Below are positions 1 to 7,567 of a stretch of 27,261 nucleotides of DNA, in pieces. Location: the NCBI GenBank assembly GCA_900768845.1, contig CAAGEK010000041.1, forward strand, positions 1-27,261, given 5' to 3'. The stretch comes from Alphaproteobacteria bacterium (GTDB lineage Bacteria; Pseudomonadota; Alphaproteobacteria; CAAGCB01; CAG-977). Both the position numbers and the translations under genes were made by a program. Under the pieces are notes generated by a model. That model saw only the letters and a list, made by a program, of their open reading frames with translations, had not been told where the DNA came from and did not search any database. Numbering within the stretch: position 1 is the first letter of the stretch; the number at the start of each line of letters is the position of its first letter.

Positions 1-453
1 AAATTCAAAATCACCAAAACAATCGACCAAGTGCAAACCATTATCACCAATATGCGTACACTGTATGCCTCGCAACGCAAATATACGGCGTTGTCGCCAT
101 CGGCAGCTTATAATATGGGTATTTTAACGGATGAAACTTATGACGGTAAGAAAGGTGTGAATCCTTATGGAGGGGTTATTTATTTTGACGTTACTTCAGA
201 TGGACGCGAGTGGAGGCTGGTTTATACTCTATTAACCGCAGAAGCGTGTTTGAAGTTAGCAACGGCAGACTGGGGCGCAGATGCGTCTTCGGGATTAGTT
301 AAAATCGAAATTAGCGGAGATGACGCTTCTACTGTAGACTATACATGGACAGGAGCAAATAAGTTACCGCCCGAACTGAGTAGCGCGGCAAAATCTTGTG
401 CCGGCTCCAGTCCCGGAGAAAATAGGGCTTTTGTAAGATGGACATTCCGCTGA
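1..453 (+). CDS. Type IV pilin-like protein, 5' end cut by window
   Basis: The reading frame is open from base 1, so the N-terminus lies outside the window; the GTG at 31 is probably internal. The visible part has the look of the globular region of type IVb/PilS-type pilins: an amphipathic helix around ITNMRTLYASQRKY, a segment with NPYGG, and two cysteines (in AEACLKL and KSCAGSS) placed as in the C-terminal disulfide loop of such pilins. It ends in FVRWTFR. In that family the missing part would be a leader peptide and a hydrophobic assembly helix. The protein would form or decorate a surface filament, or act as a pseudopilin in secretion. The assignment is by pattern recognition only; no other pilus gene is visible here. 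Confidence 0.55.
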   Translation, partial: KFKITKTIDQVQTIITNMRTLYASQRKYTALSPSAAYNMGILTDETYDGKKGVNPYGGVIYFDVTSDGREWRLVYTLLTAEACLKLATADWGADASSGLVKIEISGDDASTVDYTWTGANKLPPELSSAAKSCAGSSPGENRAFVRWTFR

Positions 454-465
454 AAAATAAAAGAA

Positions 466-789
466 GTTCCCGAAAGTCGCGGGCTGTCCGGTATTCCGAA
501 ACCTGCATATCGGGCGTGCGGTTCGGGAAAGTAAAAAACTCCTTAGATACACTCCGGAGTGCGGTTTACGAACTAAAGTTCCGGCGCAATCGGGTACTAT
601 CCGCGGGAAAGAACGTCCGTAAGATTGTAGAAAACCTGTAAAATCAGATGAAGGAAGACGGTTCGTCAGACCTCCTGACATTAGACCTGTCCGCCCTGTT
701 TACGGATATCAAGTAATAAAATGCACCTGCCGGAGCATTTACGCGGTAAGCGTAACAGGTGGCAAGAAAGCTACGCCCGTCGTGTGAGG
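466..789 (+). mobile_element. IS200/IS605-like relic, copy 1 (internally deleted)
   Basis: This stretch shares blocks with three other places in the window (10452-11015 minus, 19831-20375, 26912-27261). It begins with the same GTTCCCGAAA-type left end and continues with the start of the element (AAAAAACTCCTTAGATACAC). It then jumps to GGGTACTATCCGCGGGAAAG, so most of the transposase coding part is missing. The right part keeps the conserved ATGCACCTGCCGGAGC block and a subterminal hairpin in which ACCTG pairs with CAGGT and TTACGC with GCGTAA. No intact transposase can be read. It lies just downstream of, and in the same direction as, the pilin-like gene. The outer boundaries are approximate. 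Confidence 0.6.
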
Positions 790-989
790 AACCTCTCGCC
801 AGCGGGCGGGTGTCTTTTGAGAGGAAGCACGGGAGGGAAGGCGGATGAGTATTCGGTCGGGAGGGTGTTATTTTCGCAGGCAAACAGACCTCAGGTTTGC
901 TCTTTGAACTTTTGCTCGGGGTTGTTTACGGAGATGACAGGGGAAAGTCGCCTCCGCTTTTTGCGTTCGATGTTGGAAAGGGGGGCTCG
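790..989. other. Non-coding stretch without a recognisable gene
   Basis: The short open frames here have no recognisable protein and overlap the relic on one side and the tandem repeat on the other. The only structure I see is a hairpin with arms CCTCTC (792-797) and GAGAGG (819-824), and a weaker one, GCAAAC/GTTTGC, near 875-895. Neither is followed by a clear T-run. Confidence 0.4.
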
Positions 990-1245
990 TTCAACCGCTT
1001 CTTTCACTTGATTTCGATGTCACGCCGCCCAACCGCGTTTGCTTGCTCAAGGTCACGCTCTCGCCGTTAGAGGTCTCGCTCCCAAACGCTTTTGGTCGCT
1101 CAAAGTCACGTTTCCGCCGCCCGAGGTCATTCGCTCCGCCGTTTCACTTGCCCGACCTCCCGTTCCCGCCGTCAGAGGTCACGCCGCCCTGCCGCTTTCG
1201 CTTGCCCAACGTCCCGTCCCCGTCGTCAGAGGTTACGCCCGCCCC
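990..1245. repeat. Degenerate ~53-bp tandem repeat, about five units
   Basis: The anchor GAGGTC (or a variant) recurs at about 1016, 1070, 1123, 1175 and 1229, with spacings of 54, 53, 52 and 54. Each unit also carries a CTTGCYC-like start and a CCGCCGTCAGAGGT-like core. The repeat is strongly C-rich on the plus strand. Its last unit runs into the 3' end of the minus-strand LRR gene, whose stop codon (1233-1235) lies inside it. The units are diverged and have no unique spacers, so this is not CRISPR. Confidence 0.7.
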
Positions 1246-2729
1246 GCCGCTGTTTTTCCAGCCAAAGCCCTTTTGACCGCCGCGGCCATGATTTGATTCT
1301 TCATCTTTAAAAAGCCGGGGCGGCCGTCGCAACCGTCAAGCCCTTTCTTCCCCGCTTCGGGCAAAGCGTCGTAGGCGGCTTGATAGTCTTTTGCATTGCC
1401 GTAAACATCCGGCCGCATCAGAGTTTCAACCTGTTTCATTTTAAAGCAGGCCTGAACGAACGTTTCGCCCTTGTCGTTTTCGGACTTTAAATCCTTTTCC
1501 GTCAGCGTGCCGCCCAACGCGCTCAACCGGTCGAAAGCGAACGAAAGCAACCCCGTTTGAACGGCCGGATGCAACATCGTTTTCACCCCGTTGATGTCGG
1601 CCTCCGCCAATCGTTCTTCCAAAGTCTTTTCTCCTTTGGCTTGAGCGATTCGGTCGGCTTTTCGCTTTTGCACCCCTGCCATCAAAGCCGCCGCATTATC
1701 GGCCTCCGCTTGGCGCACTTCCTTTTCCAGCCGTTCCGAATCGGCGTCGGGAGAAGGGGCGGGGCCGGTATGAAAAATTGTCGCCCACAATGACGGATCG
1801 CCGTTTTCCGTAAAAGCCGTCGCATTCGTCGAAGTAATCCGGCAATCGGGACGGCGTAAGGTATCCAGTACGATTTGCATCCCTTCGTTTCTTAATTCAT
1901 TGCCTTCCAAATTCAACGTTTCGAGCGAAGGCGGCAATTTAGGCATTAAAACCTTTAACATATCCGCATTCAGGCGACAATACGACAGGTTCAAGGTTTT
2001 CAGGTTCGGCATTTTTTCGATTTTATCGGCCAAATCCCGAATGATCTCCGCGTTTCTGTTCAAGGGAGTGTCGGTTATTGAAAATTCTTCCAGTGTGTCG
2101 GGCAAGGCTTTGATAACGTCGGACAAGCCTTTTTCCCTTGCAAAATTTCGACTTAAATCCAGCCGCTTTAACGATGATTTTGAAATGATTTCGTCCGCCA
2201 GCCGCGTAAAATCCTTATCATCCAGTCGGCACCTGCTGAAGCCCAGAGAATCCAATCCGCAATACTTTTGCATATCATCCAAATGCAGGTAATCCCGTCC
2301 GATCATTTCTGGAATGTCTTTTACAACCAGCCCTTTAAGATCGCCTTGTGCGATATTCCTGTGAATTTCCTCCCAATCCCGCGGCGTCAGGTATGTCCAC
2401 TCGAGGATCAGCCTGTCTGCGCGCAAGGTCATTCCCTTGAACAGGGATTGTCCGTCGGCGTCAAGATAATGAAATGTCAGCGATTCCATCTTTACGCCGC
2501 TCAATTTCTTTTTGGCGGCTTTGAAAGCCTTTACTCCGTCACGCATTCCCGTGTCGGTGTTGTCGAAAACGACGTTTCCGCCTTTAGCGGCATTGTCGGC
2601 GATTTTTAACGCCAGATCTGCGTCGATAACGGAAGCCGGCGTGGAACACAATGCCGCGAATACGTCATCGCGCACTTTTCGGGGATCTTTTTCGGTTTTT
2701 TTGCTGAAGACAGATGATAAGAACCCCAT
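1233..2729 (-). CDS. LRR protein with ankyrin-like segment and basic C-terminal tail (LRR1)
   Basis: A 498-residue protein. The N-terminus MGFLSSVFSKK is a short amphipathic stretch; residues up to about 150 form a non-repeat domain shared with the gene at 4730-6175 (both contain KGGNVVF). RNase-inhibitor-type leucine-rich repeats follow at about 165-310, with LxxLxLxxCxL-like units (for example LKTLNLSYCRL). Next come a charged helix (about 330-375), an ankyrin-like segment with GGTLTEKDL, and the tail module with GRPGFLKMKNQIM and a basic end. No signal peptide or membrane helix is evident, so it is probably cytosolic or exported by a leaderless route. It is the second gene after LRR2, with a gap of 44 bases and no separate promoter seen. 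LRR domains bind proteins; the partner is unknown. The stop codon lies in the tandem repeat. Confidence 0.85.
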   Translation of the reverse strand: MGFLSSVFSKKTEKDPRKVRDDVFAALCSTPASVIDADLALKIADNAAKGGNVVFDNTDTGMRDGVKAFKAAKKKLSGVKMESLTFHYLDADGQSLFKGMTLRADRLILEWTYLTPRDWEEIHRNIAQGDLKGLVVKDIPEMIGRDYLHLDDMQKYCGLDSLGFSRCRLDDKDFTRLADEIISKSSLKRLDLSRNFAREKGLSDVIKALPDTLEEFSITDTPLNRNAEIIRDLADKIEKMPNLKTLNLSYCRLNADMLKVLMPKLPPSLETLNLEGNELRNEGMQIVLDTLRRPDCRITSTNATAFTENGDPSLWATIFHTGPAPSPDADSERLEKEVRQAEADNAAALMAGVQKRKADRIAQAKGEKTLEERLAEADINGVKTMLHPAVQTGLLSFAFDRLSALGGTLTEKDLKSENDKGETFVQACFKMKQVETLMRPDVYGNAKDYQAAYDALPEAGKKGLDGCDGRPGFLKMKNQIMAAAVKRALAGKTAAGRA

Positions 2730-2773
2730 TTGCCGTCCGTTCCCTCTTTGAGCGTGTCAAAACTTTTGAAAAA

Positions 2774-4177
2774 TCAATGCCTTTGCATCTTTTTGGCCTG
2801 CATCGCCGTGCGGACGGCATTGGCCATAATGGTGCTTTTGACTTTTTGGAAACTGGGGCGTCCGTCCTTGCCGTCCATCTGGTCTTTATCCGACGGGGGC
2901 ACGGCGTTCCACAATTTTTGCACGTCCTGAGCGTTCTTGAAGTGATCGGGCGTCAGCAATTCGGCCAGCTTTTTTTGTTCGCAAACCAAGCTCAGAGGCG
3001 TACACCCGTTTTCATCGGGCTTTAAAAACGCTTCGGCGGAAGGGGTTTTCCCTTTGGCGGTCAAAGAAGCGACGACTTCCGGCAGACATCCGGCGTATGC
3101 GGCTTTGATTAACGTGCCGTTTTCGACCGCTTCGGCGGCGGATTGCGTTTGTTCCGCCGCGGCTTTCAAATCTTCCGCGACGTCCTGTTTGACGGCGTCT
3201 TGTTTCGCTTTCTCCAGATTTTCTTCGCGTTGACGGTTGTTTTCGACGGCTTTGAGAATCAGGGTTTTCAATTCTTCGGAAATAAGCCGTGCGGTGTCCA
3301 GTTCGCCGCATTTAAAAATCTGCGGCGCGTTGATGTTGATCTTTGATACGCGGCAGGTCGGTTTTTGCAAGGCGATTAACAGGTGTTTCGCCCCTTCGTC
3401 CGTTATGCCGCAATCAAACAGGTCAAGTTCTTTGATTTTTGTGTCGGGCAAGGCCTTTGCCAGAGCTTTCGCCCCTTCGTTTCCGATTTCATTGTTTCCG
3501 ATCGCCAGCTTTTCAACCTGCGAATCCGGCAATGCGGCGGCCAAAGTCTCCATTCCCTTGCTTGTAATCGTATTTGAAGAAAGGCTTAAATCTTTGATGC
3601 GGCCGGAGGGCAGAACGGCGGCCAAAGCTTCGCATCCTTTGTCGGAAATGCCGTTCCTGAACAGGGTCAGGCTTTCGACTTTGGAACGTTCAAGCCCTTT
3701 TGCCAAAACGGTTGCGCCTTCATCGGCCAAATCGTTGCGCCCCAAATCCAACGTGCGGATTTCCGTTACGCCCAAAGCCGCGGCCAGCCCCGTGACCGAA
3801 GAGGCATACAGCCCGTTTCCGGTCAGGTTCAAATCGCGGATTTTCGTGTGCGGCAGGACGCGTGCCAACGTGCCCATTCCCGCTCCGATTCCGTCGTTGC
3901 CGTTCAAATCCAAACGCGTCAGCTTTTTCATATCCGCCAGATAGGGGGCGAACGTTTCCAATCCCGTTCCGTTCAGAGTCTGGCAACTGACTTCCAGAGA
4001 GGTCAAAGGCCTGTCTTTGAGACTTTCCCCCAAAAAGACGGCGTCTTCGGCGGTCATGTTGTCTTTTGGAAACAGGTTGAAACGGATATTGTCGCTGTCT
4101 TTCGGCGTTTTATTCAGGATTCCTTCGATTTTTTCCCGCATCGTCTGAGAGGGGATTCCGCTCCAACCCATAGGCAT
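2774..4177 (-). CDS. LRR protein with ankyrin-like segment and basic C-terminal tail (LRR2)
   Basis: A 467-residue protein and the clearest LRR member of the array. From about residue 60 to 290 it carries roughly eight 28-residue RNase-inhibitor-type repeats of the form LDLxxNxIxDEGAxxLAxxL (for example IRTLDLGRNDLADEGATVLA). A charged helix follows (about 300-345), then an ankyrin-like segment containing DENGCTPLSLVCEQKK (about 355-410), then the shared tail with QMDGKDGRPSFQKVK and a basic amphipathic C-terminus. It lacks the MGFLxS N-terminus of its neighbours. The start ATG has AAAGGA seven bases upstream and a good promoter at 4213-4241, so this gene leads a two-gene unit with LRR1. There is no signal peptide. 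The role is probably protein recognition; the target is unknown. Confidence 0.88.
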   Translation of the reverse strand: MPMGWSGIPSQTMREKIEGILNKTPKDSDNIRFNLFPKDNMTAEDAVFLGESLKDRPLTSLEVSCQTLNGTGLETFAPYLADMKKLTRLDLNGNDGIGAGMGTLARVLPHTKIRDLNLTGNGLYASSVTGLAAALGVTEIRTLDLGRNDLADEGATVLAKGLERSKVESLTLFRNGISDKGCEALAAVLPSGRIKDLSLSSNTITSKGMETLAAALPDSQVEKLAIGNNEIGNEGAKALAKALPDTKIKELDLFDCGITDEGAKHLLIALQKPTCRVSKININAPQIFKCGELDTARLISEELKTLILKAVENNRQREENLEKAKQDAVKQDVAEDLKAAAEQTQSAAEAVENGTLIKAAYAGCLPEVVASLTAKGKTPSAEAFLKPDENGCTPLSLVCEQKKLAELLTPDHFKNAQDVQKLWNAVPPSDKDQMDGKDGRPSFQKVKSTIMANAVRTAMQAKKMQRH

Positions 4178-4212
4178 GACACCATCCTTTAAAAAATTTA
4201 TCCTTGAGAAAA

Positions 4213-4241
4213 AGAATACCGTGTTTTAGACGCAATATCAA
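4213..4241 (-). promoter_or_regulatory. Sigma70-like promoter of LRR2-LRR1
   Basis: On the minus strand, TTGATA (4236-4241) and TATTCT (4213-4218) are separated by 17 bases. The promoter is centred within an inverted repeat whose arms are TTTTAGAC (4224-4231) and GTCTAAAA (4252-4259). One arm falls in the spacer and the other just upstream of -35, as expected for a repressor or activator site. Confidence 0.55.
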
Positions 4242-4259
4242 ATGTTATTTTGTCTAAAA
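4224..4259. promoter_or_regulatory. Inverted repeat TTTTAGAC-N20-GTCTAAAA, possible operator
   Basis: Perfect 8-base arms overlap the LRR2 promoter. The same word (TTTTAGAC on the plus strand, 8742-8749) lies just upstream of the -35 box of the LRR5 promoter. Binding by a regulator is inference. Confidence 0.4.
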
Positions 4260-4347
4260 AACGTAGGGATAAAAAACGGAAAGACATAAAATAATATCAG
4301 TCGGAGGCTTTAATCCGGCGGGAAAAGCTTTTGTCCTTTCCGTCCAA

Positions 4348-4379
4348 CAAAGCCCGTTGAAGGGGAAAGTCGGGCTTTG
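4348..4379. other. Hairpin CAAAGCCCG / CGGGCTTTG
   Basis: Perfect 9-base arms (4348-4356 and 4371-4379) with a 14-base loop lie between LRR3 and the LRR2 promoter. The stem resembles a terminator stem, but neither strand has a proper T-run after it. It could weakly end transcription from LRR3; otherwise its role is unknown. Confidence 0.4.
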
Positions 4380-4410
4380 CAAAAAATGCCGAAGGGAAAA
4401 GGCCGCGCAT

Positions 4411-4566
4411 ATCGGGCAAGTGATAATCATTTGCCGCTTTCACCTTTTGCTTTGCAATCAACCCGCAGGGAAGGAAGAGCCATTCGCATCGGGCGGTGTT
4501 ATTGTCATTTGCCGCTTTTATTTTTTGCTTTGCAAGTACCCCCGCAGGGAAAGAAGAGGCGTACGC
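4411..4566. repeat. Tandem duplication, 77/79-bp unit
   Basis: Two units start at 4411 and 4488 with ATCGGGC, and a partial third starts at 4567 (ATCGGGT). Shared blocks include CATTTGCCGCTTT, TTTTGCTTTGCAA and CCCGCAGGGAA. A partial unit also precedes 4411, with GCTTTGCAA near 4374 and GAAGGGAAAAG. It lies in the 552-base gap between LRR3 and LRR2. The short open frames across it are not credible genes, and I see nothing else between 4580 and 4729. Confidence 0.7.
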
Positions 4567-4729
4567 ATCGGGTGAGAGCTTGATTTTTCCGTTTGTTTTA
4601 CATTAATTCATCCGGTCGGGGAACGGTTTTCCCTTTCACCGCATCCCTTCGGCGTTCGTTTTCCGGCCGTCATTGTGTGCGGCGAGCGCAAAGACGGCCT
4701 TTCGCCCTTCCGTTCTGCAAGCGGACAGC

Positions 4730-6175
4730 TTATTCCCGCCCCGCGGATTTGTTCGCAACAGCCTTTTTGACGGCGGCGGCCATAACTTGATTTTTCAATT
4801 TTAAAAAGCTGGGACGTCCGTTGCGTCCGTCGAACATTTGCTTTCCCGCGGCGGGCAAAGCGTTATAGGCCGCCTGATAATCCTTGGCGTTGCCGTAAAC
4901 GTCCGTGCGCATCAAAGTTTGCACCCGTTTCATTTTTACGCAAGCTTGGACGAAGGTTTCGCCTTTGTCGTCCGTCGCGTTCAAATCCTTTTCCGTCAAC
5001 GTGCCGCCCAACGCGCTCAAACGGTCGAAGGCGACGTCCAGCAACCCTGTCCGGACGGCGGTGTGCAACATTGTTTTGATCGTATCGACGTCGGATTCCG
5101 CCAAACGTTCTTCCGGCGTTTTCATACCCTTCGCTTTGGCGATTTGGTCGGCTTTTTGTTTTTGAACGCCGGCCATCGAAGCTTGCGCATTGTCGGATTC
5201 CGCCTGACGCACTTGCGCTTCCAGCCGTTTCAGTTCCTGTTCTTTTTCCCCGTAAAACCAAACTCGGGCGTTCGTTTCCGAAACATTGCAATCCGGACGG
5301 CGCAGGTTTTCCAAAACGACTTCCATTCCTTCACCGTCCGCCACTTCGCCAAGGTTGCACGTCTTTAATGAAAACGGCAGTTTCGGCATCAGGATTTTTA
5401 ATTCTTGAGCCCCCAAATCGCAACCCGATAAATCCAAAACTTTCAGGTTCGGCATTTTTTCAACTTTGTCCGCCAAAGCCTGAACAATATCCGTTTCCCG
5501 TCTTAACGGCGTTTCGGAAAGCGAAAATTCCTCTATCGTATCGGGCAATGCGTTGATAAGGTTGATTAATCCCTTGTCGCGTGCGTAATTGTCGCTGACG
5601 TCCAGCCGTTTCAACGATGATTTTGCAACCGTTTCGTTCGCCAGCCGCGTTATGTCGTCATCCCTCAAACAGCAAGTTCTGAACGTCAGGGATTCCAACC
5701 CCGAGTACCCTTCCAAAGTGTTGAAAGGAGCGTAAGGTCTGACGGAATCCTTGTAAAGTTGCTTTACTTCCAAGCTCTTAATGCCGCCCGAAGCAATGTT
5801 TTTTTGAATTTCCGCCCAATCCTGAGCGCACAGATCCGTCCGGCTGACGACCAGTTTGTCCGTCTGTAAATCCATTTCTTTGAGAAGGGGCGTTTTGTCG
5901 ACATCAAGATAATCAAGCGTCAACGATTGCATTTTCAGTCCGCTCAGATACGGTTTTGCAATTTTGAACGCTTTCGCGCCGTCATCCGTTCCTCTGTCGG
6001 CGTCGGAAAAAACGACGTTTCCGCCTTTGGACGCTTCGGTCGCGATCGTCAAAGCCGAATCAACGCTTATAACGGAAGGATAAGGGGCGCACAACGCGCC
6101 GAACAAATCGCTCCGGAGCTTTTCCTCCGGATTTTTTTCACGTTTTCCGCCGAATATGGACGCCAGAAATCCCAT
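4730..6175 (-). CDS. LRR protein with ankyrin-like segment and basic C-terminal tail (LRR3)
   Basis: A 481-residue protein, the closest paralogue of LRR1. It shares the N-terminus (MGFLASIFGGKREKNP), the KGGNVVF block, the LRR region (for example LKVLDLSGCDLGAQELKILM), the charged helix with AEARVRQAES-like sequence, the ankyrin-like part with GGTLTEKDL, and a tail with GRPSFLKLKNQVM. The LRR block is slightly shorter than in LRR1. The gene starts three bases after the LRR4 stop codon, so it is probably translated by coupling and co-transcribed with LRR5 and LRR4. No signal peptide or membrane segment is seen. The duplication with LRR1 looks fairly recent, because similarity runs end to end. 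Confidence 0.86.
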   Translation of the reverse strand: MGFLASIFGGKREKNPEEKLRSDLFGALCAPYPSVISVDSALTIATEASKGGNVVFSDADRGTDDGAKAFKIAKPYLSGLKMQSLTLDYLDVDKTPLLKEMDLQTDKLVVSRTDLCAQDWAEIQKNIASGGIKSLEVKQLYKDSVRPYAPFNTLEGYSGLESLTFRTCCLRDDDITRLANETVAKSSLKRLDVSDNYARDKGLINLINALPDTIEEFSLSETPLRRETDIVQALADKVEKMPNLKVLDLSGCDLGAQELKILMPKLPFSLKTCNLGEVADGEGMEVVLENLRRPDCNVSETNARVWFYGEKEQELKRLEAQVRQAESDNAQASMAGVQKQKADQIAKAKGMKTPEERLAESDVDTIKTMLHTAVRTGLLDVAFDRLSALGGTLTEKDLNATDDKGETFVQACVKMKRVQTLMRTDVYGNAKDYQAAYNALPAAGKQMFDGRNGRPSFLKLKNQVMAAAVKKAVANKSAGRE

Positions 6176-6178
6176 AGA

Positions 6179-7546
6179 TTATCTGTTCCTGTTTTTGTTC
6201 GCCAAAGCCGATCTGACAACGCCGAGCATCACTTGATTTTTACGTTTTTGGAACGCGGCTTTGGGATCGCCGCCCAATTGTGTCCGCCGGTCTTCGGGGA
6301 CTTTATCCCAAACGGCTTGCATCGCTTTGGGATCGTTCCAGTACTGCGGATCGAAAACGACAGGCAACTGTCCGGTTTTTTCCAAAGAGGTCAGCAACGT
6401 TTCACCGCCGGCGTCTTTGCGGTCGTAATCCGCCGCGGTCAAGTGTTCTCCGCACGCTTTTACGGCGTCAAGGACGCTTTTGAACGATCCGCCTTTCGCC
6501 GCGGGGAAAAACATATCTTGAGCAAGCATTTCGTCTTTGTTTTTGACGCTTTTCAAATATCCGGCCATCGGATTGTCGTTTTCAATGTTCCGAACCGTTT
6601 GCGCCTTGTCCCACCAGAGGTATTCTCCGGATGCGGCAACCTGTTTGTCCGGCATGGAAAGCAGGCGTCCCTGCATTTCGTTTGAAAAGTTGTTGCCCGA
6701 CAGATTGACGCGTGCAATCTGGGTTTCGGACAGTGCGGCTTCCAACTTTCTTGCGTGGTCGTCCGTCAAACCGCACGAAGAAATATCCAAAGCCTTCAAA
6801 TTTTTCAGCTTGGGCAAAGCTTCCGTCAATCCGTCGAAGTTCGCATTCATCACGTCCGTTTTCGACAGGCTCAGATATTCCAGCGTGACGGGCAGTTTTG
6901 ACCAGTCCGGAGCGGCGGAATCCTTTTCCGGTTCGCCTGACATAATGCTCATTTCGTTCAAATACAGATGCTTGAGCGGATTTTTTTCCGCAATGGCCAG
7001 TGCGTTCGTACACATCGTGCTGTAAACGGATTTGGTCGGATTGAAGCTTGTCGCCGCTCCCATGCGGCACCGTTCAAAGCTCAGTTCCGTCAGAACGCCC
7101 TCCGGCATATACGAAGCGACGACGCCGGTCATTGAAACGTTTTCAAACGCCATTTTTTCGACGGAAGTGTAACGCGGTTCGCTACGGTATTCGGTAAATT
7201 CCATTTCCGAATCTTTAAAACGGATGTCTTTAATGCCGTTTTTGGGATCGCTTAAAGCATTTTCGGCGGGCGTTTGCGTTTTATACCCGGGATGGACGTT
7301 TTCCAGAACGACCGAAGATTTTGCGTTTTGCGCCAGAACGGGCAGAACCTCGTCAACCGAAAATACATCGGCGTCAACGACGGGAATCTGATCTTCCGAT
7401 AAGATCCGGTCGGTCAAGTCCGTCGCCTTTGCTTCGATAATCGAATAATCCGTATACCTGTGCATTTTCCGAACCAAGGAATGCCCCGCCGAAGCCAAGG
7501 CGTAAAAGGTGTCCTTCCGTTTCTGGGGTCCCGTAATTTCAGCCAT
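6179..7546 (-). CDS. LRR protein with ankyrin-like segment and basic C-terminal tail (LRR4)
   Basis: A 455-residue protein. The N-terminal 120 residues are unlike those of LRR1 and LRR3. Imperfect LRRs cover roughly 130-290 (for example LEYLSLSKTDV, LKALDISSCGL, IARVNLSGNNF). An ankyrin-like segment follows (about 340-395, with DRKDAGGETLLTSLEKTG), then a diverged version of the family tail in which the usual DGxDGRPSF is GGDPKAAF, followed by QKRKNQVM and a basic end. It starts 21 bases after the LRR5 stop, behind a GAAAAGGA-type ribosome binding site, and runs into LRR3 with a three-base gap. It is the middle gene of a three-gene unit. The function is not known. Confidence 0.85.
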   Translation of the reverse strand: MAEITGPQKRKDTFYALASAGHSLVRKMHRYTDYSIIEAKATDLTDRILSEDQIPVVDADVFSVDEVLPVLAQNAKSSVVLENVHPGYKTQTPAENALSDPKNGIKDIRFKDSEMEFTEYRSEPRYTSVEKMAFENVSMTGVVASYMPEGVLTELSFERCRMGAATSFNPTKSVYSTMCTNALAIAEKNPLKHLYLNEMSIMSGEPEKDSAAPDWSKLPVTLEYLSLSKTDVMNANFDGLTEALPKLKNLKALDISSCGLTDDHARKLEAALSETQIARVNLSGNNFSNEMQGRLLSMPDKQVAASGEYLWWDKAQTVRNIENDNPMAGYLKSVKNKDEMLAQDMFFPAAKGGSFKSVLDAVKACGEHLTAADYDRKDAGGETLLTSLEKTGQLPVVFDPQYWNDPKAMQAVWDKVPEDRRTQLGGDPKAAFQKRKNQVMLGVVRSALANKNRNR

Positions 7547-7567
7547 AGTCCTTTTCCTTTTCGATTC

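Noticed and set aside
721..1011. A 96-residue plus-strand open frame.
   Set aside because: It begins in the right end of IS200-like copy 1 and runs into the tandem repeat; the product shows no protein-like pattern.
990..1296. CRISPR array, or a real plus-strand coding repeat.
   Set aside because: The ~53-bp units are contiguous and diverged with no unique spacers, and the translated frames are low-complexity and overlap the end of LRR1.
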